64,000 bases of DNA from DASVHS01 sp035468985 (GCA_035468985.1 DATISF010000045.1:10035-74034); one strand, 5' to 3'. Counted from the stretch's first letter, positions 14,968 to 22,973 are shown. Notes: generated from the sequence alone by a model not told the origin. Translations and numbers: made by a program.

Positions 14968-15504
14968 TCACCGCAGCGCCGGTGAGAAACTCAGCACCTT
15001 TCCGCAGGTGCTGCACAACCACGAGCCTTTGACGTCGAGCCATTCCACCGAATGCGACGCGGCCATCACACAGTCGTAGTCGTCGCAGTGGGTGAGGCCG
15101 AGCGTGTGGCCGATCTCGTGGACGGCGGTCTTGCTGATCCTCGTCGCGGTCAACTCGGGATCGGCAGGCAGCCCGTAGAACGGCTGCAGCATCCGGTGAA
15201 ACGAAACGACCGCGCATCGTCCGCCGAGCTGCGCCTCGCCGAACACGTATTTCAGGATGGGGATGAACAGATCGAGGCCGGTGACCCCGACGATGATGTC
15301 ATCCGTCCCGTCGATCTGCGCCAGGCGCTCGATGATCATCGTGGAGTGGTACTGCGCGCGCTCCGGATGAAAGGCGAAGGCGAGGTCGAGAGAGTGCCGC
15401 GCGTCGCGGCAGGCCACGTTGTACTGGCGGACGACGGCCAGCCGGACGGCATCGAGCATGGACTGATCGACATCGCCGGCCGGCACCAGCCGGACGGGTT
15501 TCAT
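14968..15504 (-). CDS. amzA: Archaemetzincin-family metalloprotease (peptidase M54)
   Basis: A 178-residue zinc protease. The long metzincin signature H-E-I-G-H-T-L-G-L-T-H-C lies at residues 129-140 (zinc ligands H129, H133, H139; catalytic E130), followed by C145-V-M and a C-terminal C164-x2-C167 pair that completes the second zinc site typical of archaemetzincins. The start at 15504 overlaps the stop of the sigma-54 regulator gene as ATGA, so it is translated with the two-component system. No substrate is known for this family in bacteria. Confidence 0.92.
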   Translation of the reverse strand: MKPVRLVPAGDVDQSMLDAVRLAVVRQYNVACRDARHSLDLAFAFHPERAQYHSTMIIERLAQIDGTDDIIVGVTGLDLFIPILKYVFGEAQLGGRCAVVSFHRMLQPFYGLPADPELTATRISKTAVHEIGHTLGLTHCDDYDCVMAASHSVEWLDVKGSWLCSTCGKVLSFSPALR

Positions 15505-16856
15505 CGCGCCTCGACGAGCGGTCGGTTCCAGCCGTACTTCTTCAGCTTGTTGTGCAGCGTGGCCCGGTCGATGTTGAGCACCTCGGCCGTTCGGGTCTGG
15601 TTGAAGCTGCACTCTTCGAGCACCCGCAGGATGTGTGCCTTCTCGATGTCGTCGAGACTTCTTCCGGCGATGTTGTTCGAGTGCATCTTGAGGGCGAAGT
15701 CCTCGGTGCGCAGCTCCGGTTCGCTCGCCACGACCATGGCCCGTTCCACGGCGTTCTCCAGCTCGCGCACGTTCCCGGGCCAGTCGTATTCCTGCAGCAT
15801 TGACATGGCCAGCGGCGAAACGCGCGTGATCTTCTTGTTCATCGCCTGCGAGTACTTGCCGACGAAGTGATTGACGAGGGGAGGGATGTCCTCGCGCCGC
15901 ACGCGCAGCGGCGGCAGCTCGATGTGGAAGACGTTGAGGCGGTAGAAGAGGTCGGGGCGGAACCTCCCTTCCTCGATCAACTGCTCGAGGTTCTTGTTGG
16001 TGGCCGACACGATCCGAAAGTCGACCTTGATCGTCTGATGCCCGCCTACGCGCGTGATCTCGCGCTCCTGCAGCACGCGCAGCAAGTCGGTCTGCGTCTT
16101 CAGGCTGATGTCGCCGATCTCATCGAGGAACACCGTTCCGCCCTCGGCGATCTCGAATTTGCCCTTCTTCCGGTACTGGGCGCCGGTGAACGCCCCTTTC
16201 TCATGGCCGAACAGCTCGCTCTCCAGCAGGGTCTCGGTCAGCGCCCCGCAGTGAATGGCGACCAGCGGATGAAACTTGCGCGGACTGGCGGCGTGGATGG
16301 CACGTGCGACGAGCTCCTTGCCCGTTCCGCTCTCGCCCGTGATCAGCACCGTCGCCTCGGTCGGTCCGACGGTTTCGATGGAGTGATAGACCTTCTGCAT
16401 CGCCGCGCTCTGCCCGATGATCTCGGAGGGATGCACGGCATGCGAGGTGATCACTTCGCGCATCCGCGCGTTCTCTTCCGCGGTGCGGCGATGGGCCAGG
16501 GCGTTGCTCACGAGGTGGGCCACATCGTCGGGATCGAGCGGCTTGGTGATGTAGTCGTACGCGCCGTTCTTCAGCGCGGCGACGGCCGTGTCCACCGATG
16601 CATAGCCGGTCATGATGATGACGACGAGATCGGGATCGTGTTCCTTCATGCGCCGCTGCAGCTCGATTCCGTCGGTCCCCCGCATCCGGATATCGACCAG
16701 AGCGAGATCCCATTTCCTCTCCGCGAGGCGTGTCAGCGCGTCATTGGCGCCTTCGGCGGTCCCGACCTCGTAACCGTCGTCGCGGAACCAGCGGCTCAAC
16801 GAGTCGCGGACGCTCGGCTCGTCGTCGATGATCAGAATCGATCCCTTGTCGCTCAT
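15501..16856 (-). CDS. Sigma-54-dependent response regulator (NtrC family)
   Basis: A 451-residue three-domain transcription factor: a receiver domain (1-120) with phosphoacceptor D55, a sigma-54 AAA+ activator domain with Walker A G-E-S-G-T-G-K-E (174-181), the sigma-54 contact loop G-A-F-T-G-A (221-226) and Walker B F-L-D-E-I-G-D (243-249), and a Fis-type helix-turn-helix at about 418-443. Its partner is the overlapping sensor kinase gene just upstream. It should activate sigma-54 promoters, possibly those of the adjacent cytochrome/NrfD genes, but I did not find a convincing -24/-12 site here. Confidence 0.95.
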   Translation of the reverse strand: MSDKGSILIIDDEPSVRDSLSRWFRDDGYEVGTAEGANDALTRLAERKWDLALVDIRMRGTDGIELQRRMKEHDPDLVVIIMTGYASVDTAVAALKNGAYDYITKPLDPDDVAHLVSNALAHRRTAEENARMREVITSHAVHPSEIIGQSAAMQKVYHSIETVGPTEATVLITGESGTGKELVARAIHAASPRKFHPLVAIHCGALTETLLESELFGHEKGAFTGAQYRKKGKFEIAEGGTVFLDEIGDISLKTQTDLLRVLQEREITRVGGHQTIKVDFRIVSATNKNLEQLIEEGRFRPDLFYRLNVFHIELPPLRVRREDIPPLVNHFVGKYSQAMNKKITRVSPLAMSMLQEYDWPGNVRELENAVERAMVVASEPELRTEDFALKMHSNNIAGRSLDDIEKAHILRVLEECSFNQTRTAEVLNIDRATLHNKLKKYGWNRPLVEAR

Positions 16857-18496
16857 GCAGGCACCTCCTGGACGTGGGGCCGACTCTCAGTCGGCCGGGG
16901 CCCATTGAGAGTGGGCCCTACGTTAACCGGCAATGTGATTGTGAACGTCGTACCGCGACCGACCTGGGACGCGACTTCGATGTGTCCCTGGTGACGCTCG
17001 ACGATGCTTTGGCTGATCGCCAGTCCGAGCCCCACGCCCTTGCCTTCTTCCTTCGTCGTGACGAACGGGTCGAAGAGACGAGGGAGAACATCGGGATCGA
17101 TGCCGACGCCGTCGTCAGCGACCGACACGATGATCTGGGAGCGAGCGCTGTTCGTGGTCGTGGCGATGCGGAGATTCCCTTCGTGCGGCATCGCTTCGAT
17201 GGCGTTCATGACCAGGGCGAGCAGCAGCTGCTCGATCTGGCCGGAGTCGCCCCGCAGGAGCGGCAGGTCCGGATCGAGCTTCAGATCAGGCGTGATGTTT
17301 CCCAGCTCGAGCTTGTGCTCGACGAGCTTCACGCACTGCTTGATGATGTAGTTGATGTCGAAGTCAGTGACGTTCATCGGCGCGACGCGGGCGAAGGTCA
17401 GCAGGTTGCGGACGATCTCGCCGCACCGGCGGCTCTCCGACTCGATCAGGGCCAGAGCATCGTGCATGTCCTTGCCGCGATCGGCGATGCTCTCGCCGCG
17501 ATCGACCCACTTCCGCAGCAGCTTGGCGTAGGTGAGGATTCCGGACAGCGGATTGTTGATCTCGTGGGCGACCACCGCCGCGAGCTTGCCGAGGGACGTC
17601 AGCTTCTCGGCCTGGATCATCTGCTGATGGGCGCGGCTCAGTTCCTCGGTCTTGCGTTGCACGCGCTCCTCGAGCGTGCGTGTCCAGGCGGTGATCTCCT
17701 GCTGGGCCTCGCTGAGCTGGCGGCTCATTCCATTGAATGACGCGGCCAGCGATCCGAGCTCATCGCGCGAAGTCACCGGGATCTGCACTCCCAGTTCGCC
17801 GGCCCCGAGCTGTTCGGTTCCGCGGCGAAGGATGCGCACCGGCCGGTGGACGAATCGCCAGACGAACAGTCCGGTGATGACCAGCGTCAGAAGGATGGCC
17901 ACCGCGCTGTAGAGGACGAACTGTCGCGTGGCGCTGCGAACGTCGGCATCCGCGGCAGCAAGAGAGACGTTCGTCTCCATGACGCCGAGGAGTTTCTGCG
18001 AGGCCGGATGTGCGTGACAGGCAGCGGAGGAGCAGGTTGGGGAGTTGTCGATCGGCGCGGCGATGCTGAGGACGCGCTCGCCGCCGGCGGTCAGGATCCG
18101 CGGTCCCGCTTTCGGCACGCCGTTGGTCCCGACCTCGCCATTGACCTCGGCCAGGTGGTTCGAGAAGGCGATGCGGCCCTGCGGGTTGTAGACGCGGAGC
18201 CGTGTGATCGAGGACTCGCTCCCGACCGTTTCGATGAGCTGCTGGATCGCGGCCCGATCGTTGCGCAACATGGAATACGAGGTGCTGCGCCGGATCACAT
18301 CGTTCATCTGTTCGGCCGCATGGAGGCGCGCCGCTTCGAGATGCTGCCGGTGCAGCCGGACGTTCGCGTATCCGAGAAGGGCAAGCGTCAGCAGGAGCAC
18401 GGAGAAGAGGAGCGTGAAGAGCTTTGCTCCGACGCTCCTGCTGATGCGGCGGACAGCTGCCGCCGCGCGTGAGCTTTGCTCGGCGGCAGTCATCAC
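16853..18496 (-). CDS. Sensor histidine kinase with periplasmic CX4CH haem motif
   Basis: A 547-residue inner-membrane kinase. TM1 spans about 24-46 and TM2 about 194-214; the periplasmic domain between them contains C155-S-S-A-A-C160-H161, a haem-attachment motif of the four-spacer type, suggesting a covalently bound haem as redox or ligand sensor. After a HAMP domain (about 215-268) and a coiled coil come the dimerisation domain with phosphoacceptor H311 (A-H-E-I-N-N-P) and an HATPase with N-A-I-E-A-M, D-D-G-V-G-I and G-L-G-L-A-I. The last about 20 residues are encoded by a double-hairpin repeat (16878-16918). It starts one base after the NrfD stop and overlaps the NtrC gene. Confidence 0.92.
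   Translation of the reverse strand: MMTAAEQSSRAAAAVRRISRSVGAKLFTLLFSVLLLTLALLGYANVRLHRQHLEAARLHAAEQMNDVIRRSTSYSMLRNDRAAIQQLIETVGSESSITRLRVYNPQGRIAFSNHLAEVNGEVGTNGVPKAGPRILTAGGERVLSIAAPIDNSPTCSSAACHAHPASQKLLGVMETNVSLAAADADVRSATRQFVLYSAVAILLTLVITGLFVWRFVHRPVRILRRGTEQLGAGELGVQIPVTSRDELGSLAASFNGMSRQLSEAQQEITAWTRTLEERVQRKTEELSRAHQQMIQAEKLTSLGKLAAVVAHEINNPLSGILTYAKLLRKWVDRGESIADRGKDMHDALALIESESRRCGEIVRNLLTFARVAPMNVTDFDINYIIKQCVKLVEHKLELGNITPDLKLDPDLPLLRGDSGQIEQLLLALVMNAIEAMPHEGNLRIATTTNSARSQIIVSVADDGVGIDPDVLPRLFDPFVTTKEEGKGVGLGLAISQSIVERHQGHIEVASQVGRGTTFTITLPVNVGPTLNGPRPTESRPHVQEVPA
16878..16918. repeat. Double hairpin repeat inside the kinase 3' end
   Basis: Two adjacent perfect inverted repeats: GGCCGACT-CTC-AGTCGGCC (16878-16896) and GGGCCCA-N7-TGGGCCC (16898-16918). 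They are translated as part of the kinase C-terminal tail. The sequence has the look of a mobile repeat that inserted just before the stop codon. Confidence 0.75.
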
Positions 18497-19672
18497 TTAC
18501 CTCGCCACCGGGAGCGGCATCGCTGTCGCGGGGACGGCGACCTCTCTCCGCTTTCGGGGCTCCTCATGCGTGAAGATCGGGAGGTACTTCACGGCCATCG
18601 TGAACAGGAAGATTCCGGCCGCGAGCATCATCAAAGTGATCGAAACCTCGTTCCACTTCGGGATGTAGCGCACGCCCGCCGAGGCTTCCATGCCCGTGAC
18701 GGCGACGTTCAGCCGGTTGACGATGAATCCGCAGACCACGATGAACGAGATCAAGTACAGACTCATGGGGTTGTTGCGGATCTTCGGTACCGACAGCAGG
18801 ACGACCGGGACAATCACGGCCAATCCCATTTCCACCCAGAACATCGACGCTTCGGTGGTGCTGTTGAAGGCGTACTTGAGCGCGCCAAGGGTGAGGAGAT
18901 CCTGAATGCGCACGATGCCGTAGACGATCACGCCGATGTACATCAGCTTGCCGAGCATGAGAATCGTCGGCTTGTCGAGCGCGTGGTTGAAGTGGCGCGA
19001 CGACATCGTGGACTCGAAGATGGTCATGGCCATGCCCACCGTCGCGGCCGACACGAAGAAGAGGATCGGCAGCAGCTGCGAATACCACAGCGGATGCAGC
19101 TTGCCCGGCACCAGAACGTAGAACATGCCGAGGGCGGACTGGTGGATGACCGAGACGGTGACCCCCAGGATGACCAGCGGCGTCTGCAGCATGCGCACGA
19201 TGCGCAGCGGCTTCTCCAGGCGCAGACGCTCGAAGACGGTCGGCGCGAACTCCAGCGCCATGATCGTCGTGTAGAGCATCACGCACCACCCCACGATGAA
19301 CATCGGCGAGCGCGGATTCCACATGACCAGCGGATGCCAGATCCGATACGGCCGGCCGAGGTCGAACATCACCGCGCCGGCTTCGAGGAGGTATCCGATG
19401 AACGCGGTCAGCAGGGCCGGACGGGCAACGGAGCGGAATTTATCGAGGTTGAAGACCTGGACCGGCGTCATCAGCGTGAAGCCGCCCGCGGCCAGCATGA
19501 TTCCGCACAGGCAATCGAAGCCGACCCAGAGGCCCCACGGGAATTCGTCGGACAGGTTGGTCGACGCGCCCAGGCCTTTGAAGAAGCGCAGATACGTCGA
19601 GTACATGCCGACGACCATGATCACAACGAACAGCACCTTCCAGAACGTGATCTTGGGAATCTGAATCTTCAT
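18497..19672 (-). CDS. NrfD/HybB-type quinone-interacting membrane subunit
   Basis: A 391-residue integral membrane protein with about nine or ten helices, of the NrfD/PsrC/HybB family, which passes electrons between the quinone pool and an FeS partner. The family region F-P-W-G-L-W-V-G-F-D near residue 45 and repeated H/E-containing helices are visible. It lies 8 bp after the four-cluster ferredoxin gene, the usual pairing in molybdopterin oxidoreductases and hydrogenases. No catalytic molybdenum or nickel subunit is encoded next to it, so its terminal partner must be the small cytochromes or an enzyme elsewhere. Confidence 0.9.
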   Translation of the reverse strand: MKIQIPKITFWKVLFVVIMVVGMYSTYLRFFKGLGASTNLSDEFPWGLWVGFDCLCGIMLAAGGFTLMTPVQVFNLDKFRSVARPALLTAFIGYLLEAGAVMFDLGRPYRIWHPLVMWNPRSPMFIVGWCVMLYTTIMALEFAPTVFERLRLEKPLRIVRMLQTPLVILGVTVSVIHQSALGMFYVLVPGKLHPLWYSQLLPILFFVSAATVGMAMTIFESTMSSRHFNHALDKPTILMLGKLMYIGVIVYGIVRIQDLLTLGALKYAFNSTTEASMFWVEMGLAVIVPVVLLSVPKIRNNPMSLYLISFIVVCGFIVNRLNVAVTGMEASAGVRYIPKWNEVSITLMMLAAGIFLFTMAVKYLPIFTHEEPRKRREVAVPATAMPLPVAR

Positions 19673-19680
19673 GGCCGGCC

Positions 19681-20460
19681 TCACTTCCCTTCCTTCTCGT
19701 TCAACTTCTTCTCGGCGGCGGCGACGGCCTCGCGGCGGCTGGTGATCCACCAGACCCCTCCGAGCGCGGCCCAGCCGACACTGACGACGGACGGGATGTG
19801 CTCGATGATGTCGGCCGTGAGATAGGGCAGTGGGCGCGGGCCGAGCACGGACGAGTTCGGGAAGCCGAACTGCTCGAACGGGACGGAGGACAGCATCAGC
19901 ACGGACCCTCCGCCGGCCTCGGTCTCACCGTAGACGTGGTTGACGTACTGCGACGGGTTCTCGCGGATGCGCTTGTGCGCTTCGAGAAGCAGCTCGTCCC
20001 GGTCGCCGAAGATCGTCGCGCCGACGGGGCAGGCTTCCGCGCATGCGGTCTGCTTGCCGGCTTCGACGCGGTCCGAGCACAGGATGCATTTCTGCACCCG
20101 CGGCAGAACCTTCGACCACTCGTATTTCGGGATGCCATAGGGGCACGCCACCATGCAGTAGCGGCAACCCATGCATTTGTCCTCGTCGTACGTCACGGGG
20201 CCGAGCTTCGTCTTCACCAGCGCGCCCACCGGGCAGGCCGACACGCAAGTGGGCTCGTTGCAGTGCATGCACAGCCGGCGCATGTACTTCTCGCCGGCCG
20301 GGTCCTGCTTCACCGCCACGTAGGTGTATTTGAACTCCGATGTCTTTTTCTGTTTTTCGATCGAGTCCGTGTAGGGCAGGTTGTTCTGCTTGGCACAGCC
20401 GCGCTCGCATTCGAGACAGCCGATGCAGGTCGTGGCGTCATACAGCAGTGCTTTCGGCAT
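19681..20460 (-). CDS. Four-cluster [4Fe-4S] ferredoxin subunit with C-terminal membrane helix (HybA/DmsB-like)
   Basis: A 259-residue electron-transfer subunit. Sixteen cysteines form four [4Fe-4S] sites: C12-x2-C15-x2-C18-x3-C22, then C-M-H-C-N-E-P-T-C-V-S-A-C-P, C-M-G-C-R-Y-C-M-V-A-C-P and C-I-L-C-S-D-R...C-A-E-A-C-P. A hydrophobic helix near residues 224-240 anchors it beside the NrfD subunit encoded downstream. No twin-arginine signal is seen, so the clusters are probably on the cytoplasmic side, unlike HybA. The ATG at 20460 has an AAGGAGT ribosome site 7 bases upstream, better than the in-frame GTG at 20469. Confidence 0.93.
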   Translation of the reverse strand: MPKALLYDATTCIGCLECERGCAKQNNLPYTDSIEKQKKTSEFKYTYVAVKQDPAGEKYMRRLCMHCNEPTCVSACPVGALVKTKLGPVTYDEDKCMGCRYCMVACPYGIPKYEWSKVLPRVQKCILCSDRVEAGKQTACAEACPVGATIFGDRDELLLEAHKRIRENPSQYVNHVYGETEAGGGSVLMLSSVPFEQFGFPNSSVLGPRPLPYLTADIIEHIPSVVSVGWAALGGVWWITSRREAVAAAEKKLNEKEGK

Positions 20461-20472
20461 TTCTGTCACTCC

Positions 20473-20814
20473 TTACTGCTTCGGCGCGGCCAGCGAGCGG
20501 ATGTAGCCCACCAGCGCCTTGATCTGCTCGACATTCAGGCCTTTGGACTTGAAGGTGTGGCTCGATTTCTTGGCCGGGCCTCCGTCAGCGATCATCGCCG
20601 TCAGCTCCGCATCGGTGAGCTTCTGTACTTCGGGTGAGGCAAGCGGTCGCAGCTTCTGTTTTTCGCCCAGCGGGGTTTTTCCATTGCCCATCTGCCCATG
20701 ACAGACGACGCACTTCGTCTTGTAGATGTCCTCGCCTTTGTCGGCGGCGAAAACCACAACAGGGGCGAGGAGCGCAATGCCCAGGACGAGCACGATGACT
20801 GTGGTCTTTCTCAT
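20473..20814 (-). CDS. Small periplasmic cytochrome c, His at the usual Met ligand position
   Basis: A 113-residue class I-like cytochrome c with a signal peptide (about 1-23) and one haem motif C35-V-V-C38-H39. The C-terminal helix A-L-V-G-Y-I-R-S-L is typical. Where such cytochromes carry the distal methionine (M-P-x), this one reads K-K-S-S-H86-T-F-K, so bis-histidine coordination is likely. It lies 12 bp before the ferredoxin gene and has an AGGAG site before ATG 20814. It presumably carries electrons between the NrfD module and a periplasmic partner. Confidence 0.9.
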   Translation of the reverse strand: MRKTTVIVLVLGIALLAPVVVFAADKGEDIYKTKCVVCHGQMGNGKTPLGEKQKLRPLASPEVQKLTDAELTAMIADGGPAKKSSHTFKSKGLNVEQIKALVGYIRSLAAPKQ

Positions 20815-20953
20815 CGGTTCATCTCCTCTCGGGGTACATGGTTCAACGGGAGGGGGCGTTCCGGCGGTAGCGGATGGCCTGTCCAAGCGTGTTGTGTGGT
20901 GCTTTACAGCAGTGATGCGTGATGCATGGTTGTGTGCACACGCTTTGTTGCAC

Positions 20954-20982
20954 AAAAAAACCGCGGACCCGAAGGCCCGCGG
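20954..20982 (-). terminator. Rho-independent terminator with UUCG tetraloop
   Basis: On the minus strand CCGCGGGCC-TTCG-GGTCCGCGG forms a nine-pair stem (one G-U) capped by the stable UUCG loop, followed directly by seven T residues (complement of 20954-20960). It lies 28 bases after the stop codon of the cytochrome gene at 21010-21282, so that gene can form its own short transcript; downstream genes may be read by leakage or from their own promoter. Confidence 0.92.
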
Positions 20983-21009
20983 TTCCGAAGGGTGAAGAAG
21001 CGCTGCGAG

Positions 21010-21282
21010 CTATTTCTTCAGGGTACGGATGTATTTCACCAGCGACTTGGCGTCGTCGGCGTTGACCTTCGACTTGTGGATGGCGTTCGTCGTGAGGAAC
21101 TTGACCAGCTCGTCGTCGGACAGCTTCTGCACGGCGTCCGAGGTCAGGTCTTTTTTGACGTTCTTCTTGCCGTCGGCTCCGTGGCAGCTGACACATTTGG
21201 CCTTGAAGAGCGCCTCATCGGCGAACGCGGAGAAGGGGAGAAGCAGCACACACGCTGCTACGAAGAGAGCAACTTTTTTCAT
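21010..21282 (-). CDS. Small periplasmic cytochrome c, His at the usual Met ligand position
   Basis: A 90-residue monohaem cytochrome c: signal peptide about 1-21, haem motif C30-V-S-C33-H34, C-terminal helix S-L-V-K-Y-I-R-T-L. The distal ligand region reads A-I-H69-K-S-K with no methionine, as in the cytochrome gene downstream. Strong ribosome site GGAGG 6 bases before ATG 21282. A GC-rich hairpin (CCTCC/GGAGG, about 21308-21319) lies in the leader. A UUCG terminator follows the gene. Confidence 0.9.
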   Translation of the reverse strand: MKKVALFVAACVLLLPFSAFADEALFKAKCVSCHGADGKKNVKKDLTSDAVQKLSDDELVKFLTTNAIHKSKVNADDAKSLVKYIRTLKK

Positions 21283-21406
21283 CAGAATCCTCCACGCAAA
21301 GTCTCGCCTCCCCGGAGGTGGCGGTATGTGACAGCCTGCACCGTTCTTCTGTGACGCCAACTTTCGTGCGGGACGTGCGTACATACACGACAGACGAGGA
21401 GGTCTC

Positions 21407-22177
21407 ATGCGTAACACTCTGTTCACGGTCCTGGCGATCTCGCTGGCCGCCACCGCCGGGCGCGCCGACATGTTCGGCTGCGACCACACCGCTCCGCGGC
21501 GCGTCACGGCTCAGGCCGCCGGCGTATCACGCGTGGTCGTCATCGGACGTGCCGGTTCCCTTCGTGTCACAGGACGTGGCGGCGCGGGCGACATCGTCGC
21601 CAGCGGAACCGCGTGCTCGAGCGACAAGAGCTTTCTCGACCAGGTCCAGCTTCGGACGCAGCGGAACGGTTCGGAGCTCGTCGTCGAAGCCGTGATTCCC
21701 GATCGGGTCGCCTTCTTCGACTGGAACAGCGCCAGGCTCGATTTCGAGGTGACGCTGCCGGATACGATCGCGCTCGACGTGCGTGACGGCAGCGGCGAAA
21801 CGAAAATCGAAAACGTCGGAGAGCTGCGCGTCCACGACGGCTCCGGTGAGCTGACGATCAGCGGCGTTCACGGCAACGCAGACGTCACCGACGGTTCCGG
21901 CTCGCTGGAGGTCTCGGACGTGTCCGGCGATCTCCGCATCAACGACGGATCGGGCGAAATCGAGATCGCCCGGGTTGGCGGGAACGTGGTGATCGACGAC
22001 GGCTCCGGCACCATCGAGGTCCGCAACGTGCAACGGAATGTCACGATCGAGAACGACGGATCGGGCAGCGTGGACGTGCAGGACGTCCAGGGCGACTTCA
22101 CGGTCGAGAACAAAGGCAGCGGCTCGATCACCTCGGACCGGATCGGCGGCCGGGTGAACGTCCCGCGGCGCCGATAG
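21407..22177 (+). CDS. Secreted DGSG-repeat protein (DUF2807/DUF4097-like beta-solenoid)
   Basis: A 256-residue exported protein with a signal peptide (about 1-20). From about residue 120 to 240 it contains seven or eight repeats of about 16-20 residues with the core D-G-S-G-x-x-x-I/V-x-x-V, which would stack as a right-handed beta-solenoid with asparagine/aspartate-glycine turns. This resembles the putative adhesin domain families DUF2807/DUF4097. The function is unknown; surface binding is possible. The ribosome site GAGGAGG precedes ATG 21407. The stop is six bases before a long perfect inverted repeat. Confidence 0.75.
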   Translation: MRNTLFTVLAISLAATAGRADMFGCDHTAPRRVTAQAAGVSRVVVIGRAGSLRVTGRGGAGDIVASGTACSSDKSFLDQVQLRTQRNGSELVVEAVIPDRVAFFDWNSARLDFEVTLPDTIALDVRDGSGETKIENVGELRVHDGSGELTISGVHGNADVTDGSGSLEVSDVSGDLRINDGSGEIEIARVGGNVVIDDGSGTIEVRNVQRNVTIENDGSGSVDVQDVQGDFTVENKGSGSITSDRIGGRVNVPRRR

Positions 22178-22182
22178 GGATC

Positions 22183-22253
22183 GGGGTCAGAGCTTCGATT
22201 CGCCCCTTTTTCTCCACCACGTAGAAAAAGGGGCGAATCGAAGCTCTGACCCC
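22183..22253. repeat. 71-bp perfect inverted repeat between convergent genes
   Basis: Arms of 31 bp are perfectly complementary (left starts GGGGTCAGAGCTTCGATTCG, 22183-22213; right 22223-22253) with a 9-base loop. It sits between stop codons of two convergent genes, 6 bp from one and 2 bp from the other, and contains T5/A5 runs in the arms near the loop. It can serve as a bidirectional terminator; its perfection suggests recent arrival as a small mobile hairpin (REPIN/MITE-like). Confidence 0.92.
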
Positions 22254-22254
22254 A

Positions 22255-22944
22255 TCAACCGAGAATTGCCTCCAGCAGTGCGCCGAGGTTCTCGGCGGAC
22301 TCGAAGAAGTGGCGGGGATTCTCGGCAAGCAGGAGCTCAGCGGGCGTTTTTCCGGACGCAATGGCGATCGTCGTCGCGTCATAAGGCACTCCACAGCGAA
22401 CGTCGTAGATCGAGTCGCCGATGATGACCACGTCGGCTCCATTGAAGCGATAGCCGTCGACTTGCGACGCGCGGTGAACGGCGATCGGTGGCAAGTCTTG
22501 TCGATTCGGCGAATCGCTCCCGAACGCGCCGAACGGAAAGTAATCGTTGAGATCGGGCGGTGCGAGTTTCAGCCGCGCGCCGGGCTCGATGTTGCCGGTG
22601 AGCAATCCCAACGTGACCTGCTCTTCAGCGCTCAGAGCATCGAGCAGCTCATGGATGCCGGCCAATGCCTGGACGCGGTCGGGCGTCGCGTTTCGAGAAA
22701 GGCCGGTGAGATATTCGTCCCACAACTCGGGAAATCGCGACGCGATGGAAGACTCGTCCCATCCCGCATCGCGGAGAACCATGATCGTGATCTGCGGATC
22801 AGTGCGGCCGGAAAAATCGTAGCGCCGCAGGTCGCCCTCGTATCCGAACACGGTTCGCAGCGCTTCGGAGAACGCGGATCGCGACGAGCCGCCATCGGTG
22901 ATGAGCGTTCCGTCGATGTCGAAGAGAACGAGGCGGCGGCGCAT
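22255..22944 (-). CDS. HAD family phosphatase (phosphoglycolate phosphatase-like)
   Basis: A 229-residue HAD hydrolase with the catalytic pair D9-x-D11 (L-F-D-I-D-G-T-L), motif II threonine in L-L-T-G-N, a lysine in G-K-T-P-A, and motif IV V-I-I-G-D-S-I-Y-D-V. The cap domain is of the C1 type, as in phosphoglycolate phosphatase. The substrate is not determined by sequence. Divergent from the MFS transporter with 29 bp between starts. Confidence 0.88.
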   Translation of the reverse strand: MRRRLVLFDIDGTLITDGGSSRSAFSEALRTVFGYEGDLRRYDFSGRTDPQITIMVLRDAGWDESSIASRFPELWDEYLTGLSRNATPDRVQALAGIHELLDALSAEEQVTLGLLTGNIEPGARLKLAPPDLNDYFPFGAFGSDSPNRQDLPPIAVHRASQVDGYRFNGADVVIIGDSIYDVRCGVPYDATTIAIASGKTPAELLLAENPRHFFESAENLGALLEAILG

Positions 22945-22973
22945 GGGCGGGTCATTGTAGACTGCGCGCGCTC

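Noticed and set aside
20870..20900. Possible sigma-54 -24/-12 site upstream of the cytochrome-NrfD genes (minus strand TTGGACAGG...CCGCT)
   Set aside because: The GG to GC spacing is one base off the strict consensus, and the -12 TTGC is not matched.
21283..21360. Leader of the cytochrome gene considered as a c-di-GMP (GEMM) riboswitch
   Set aside because: Only a short CCTCC/GGAGG hairpin is present; the conserved GEMM core sequences and second stem are absent.
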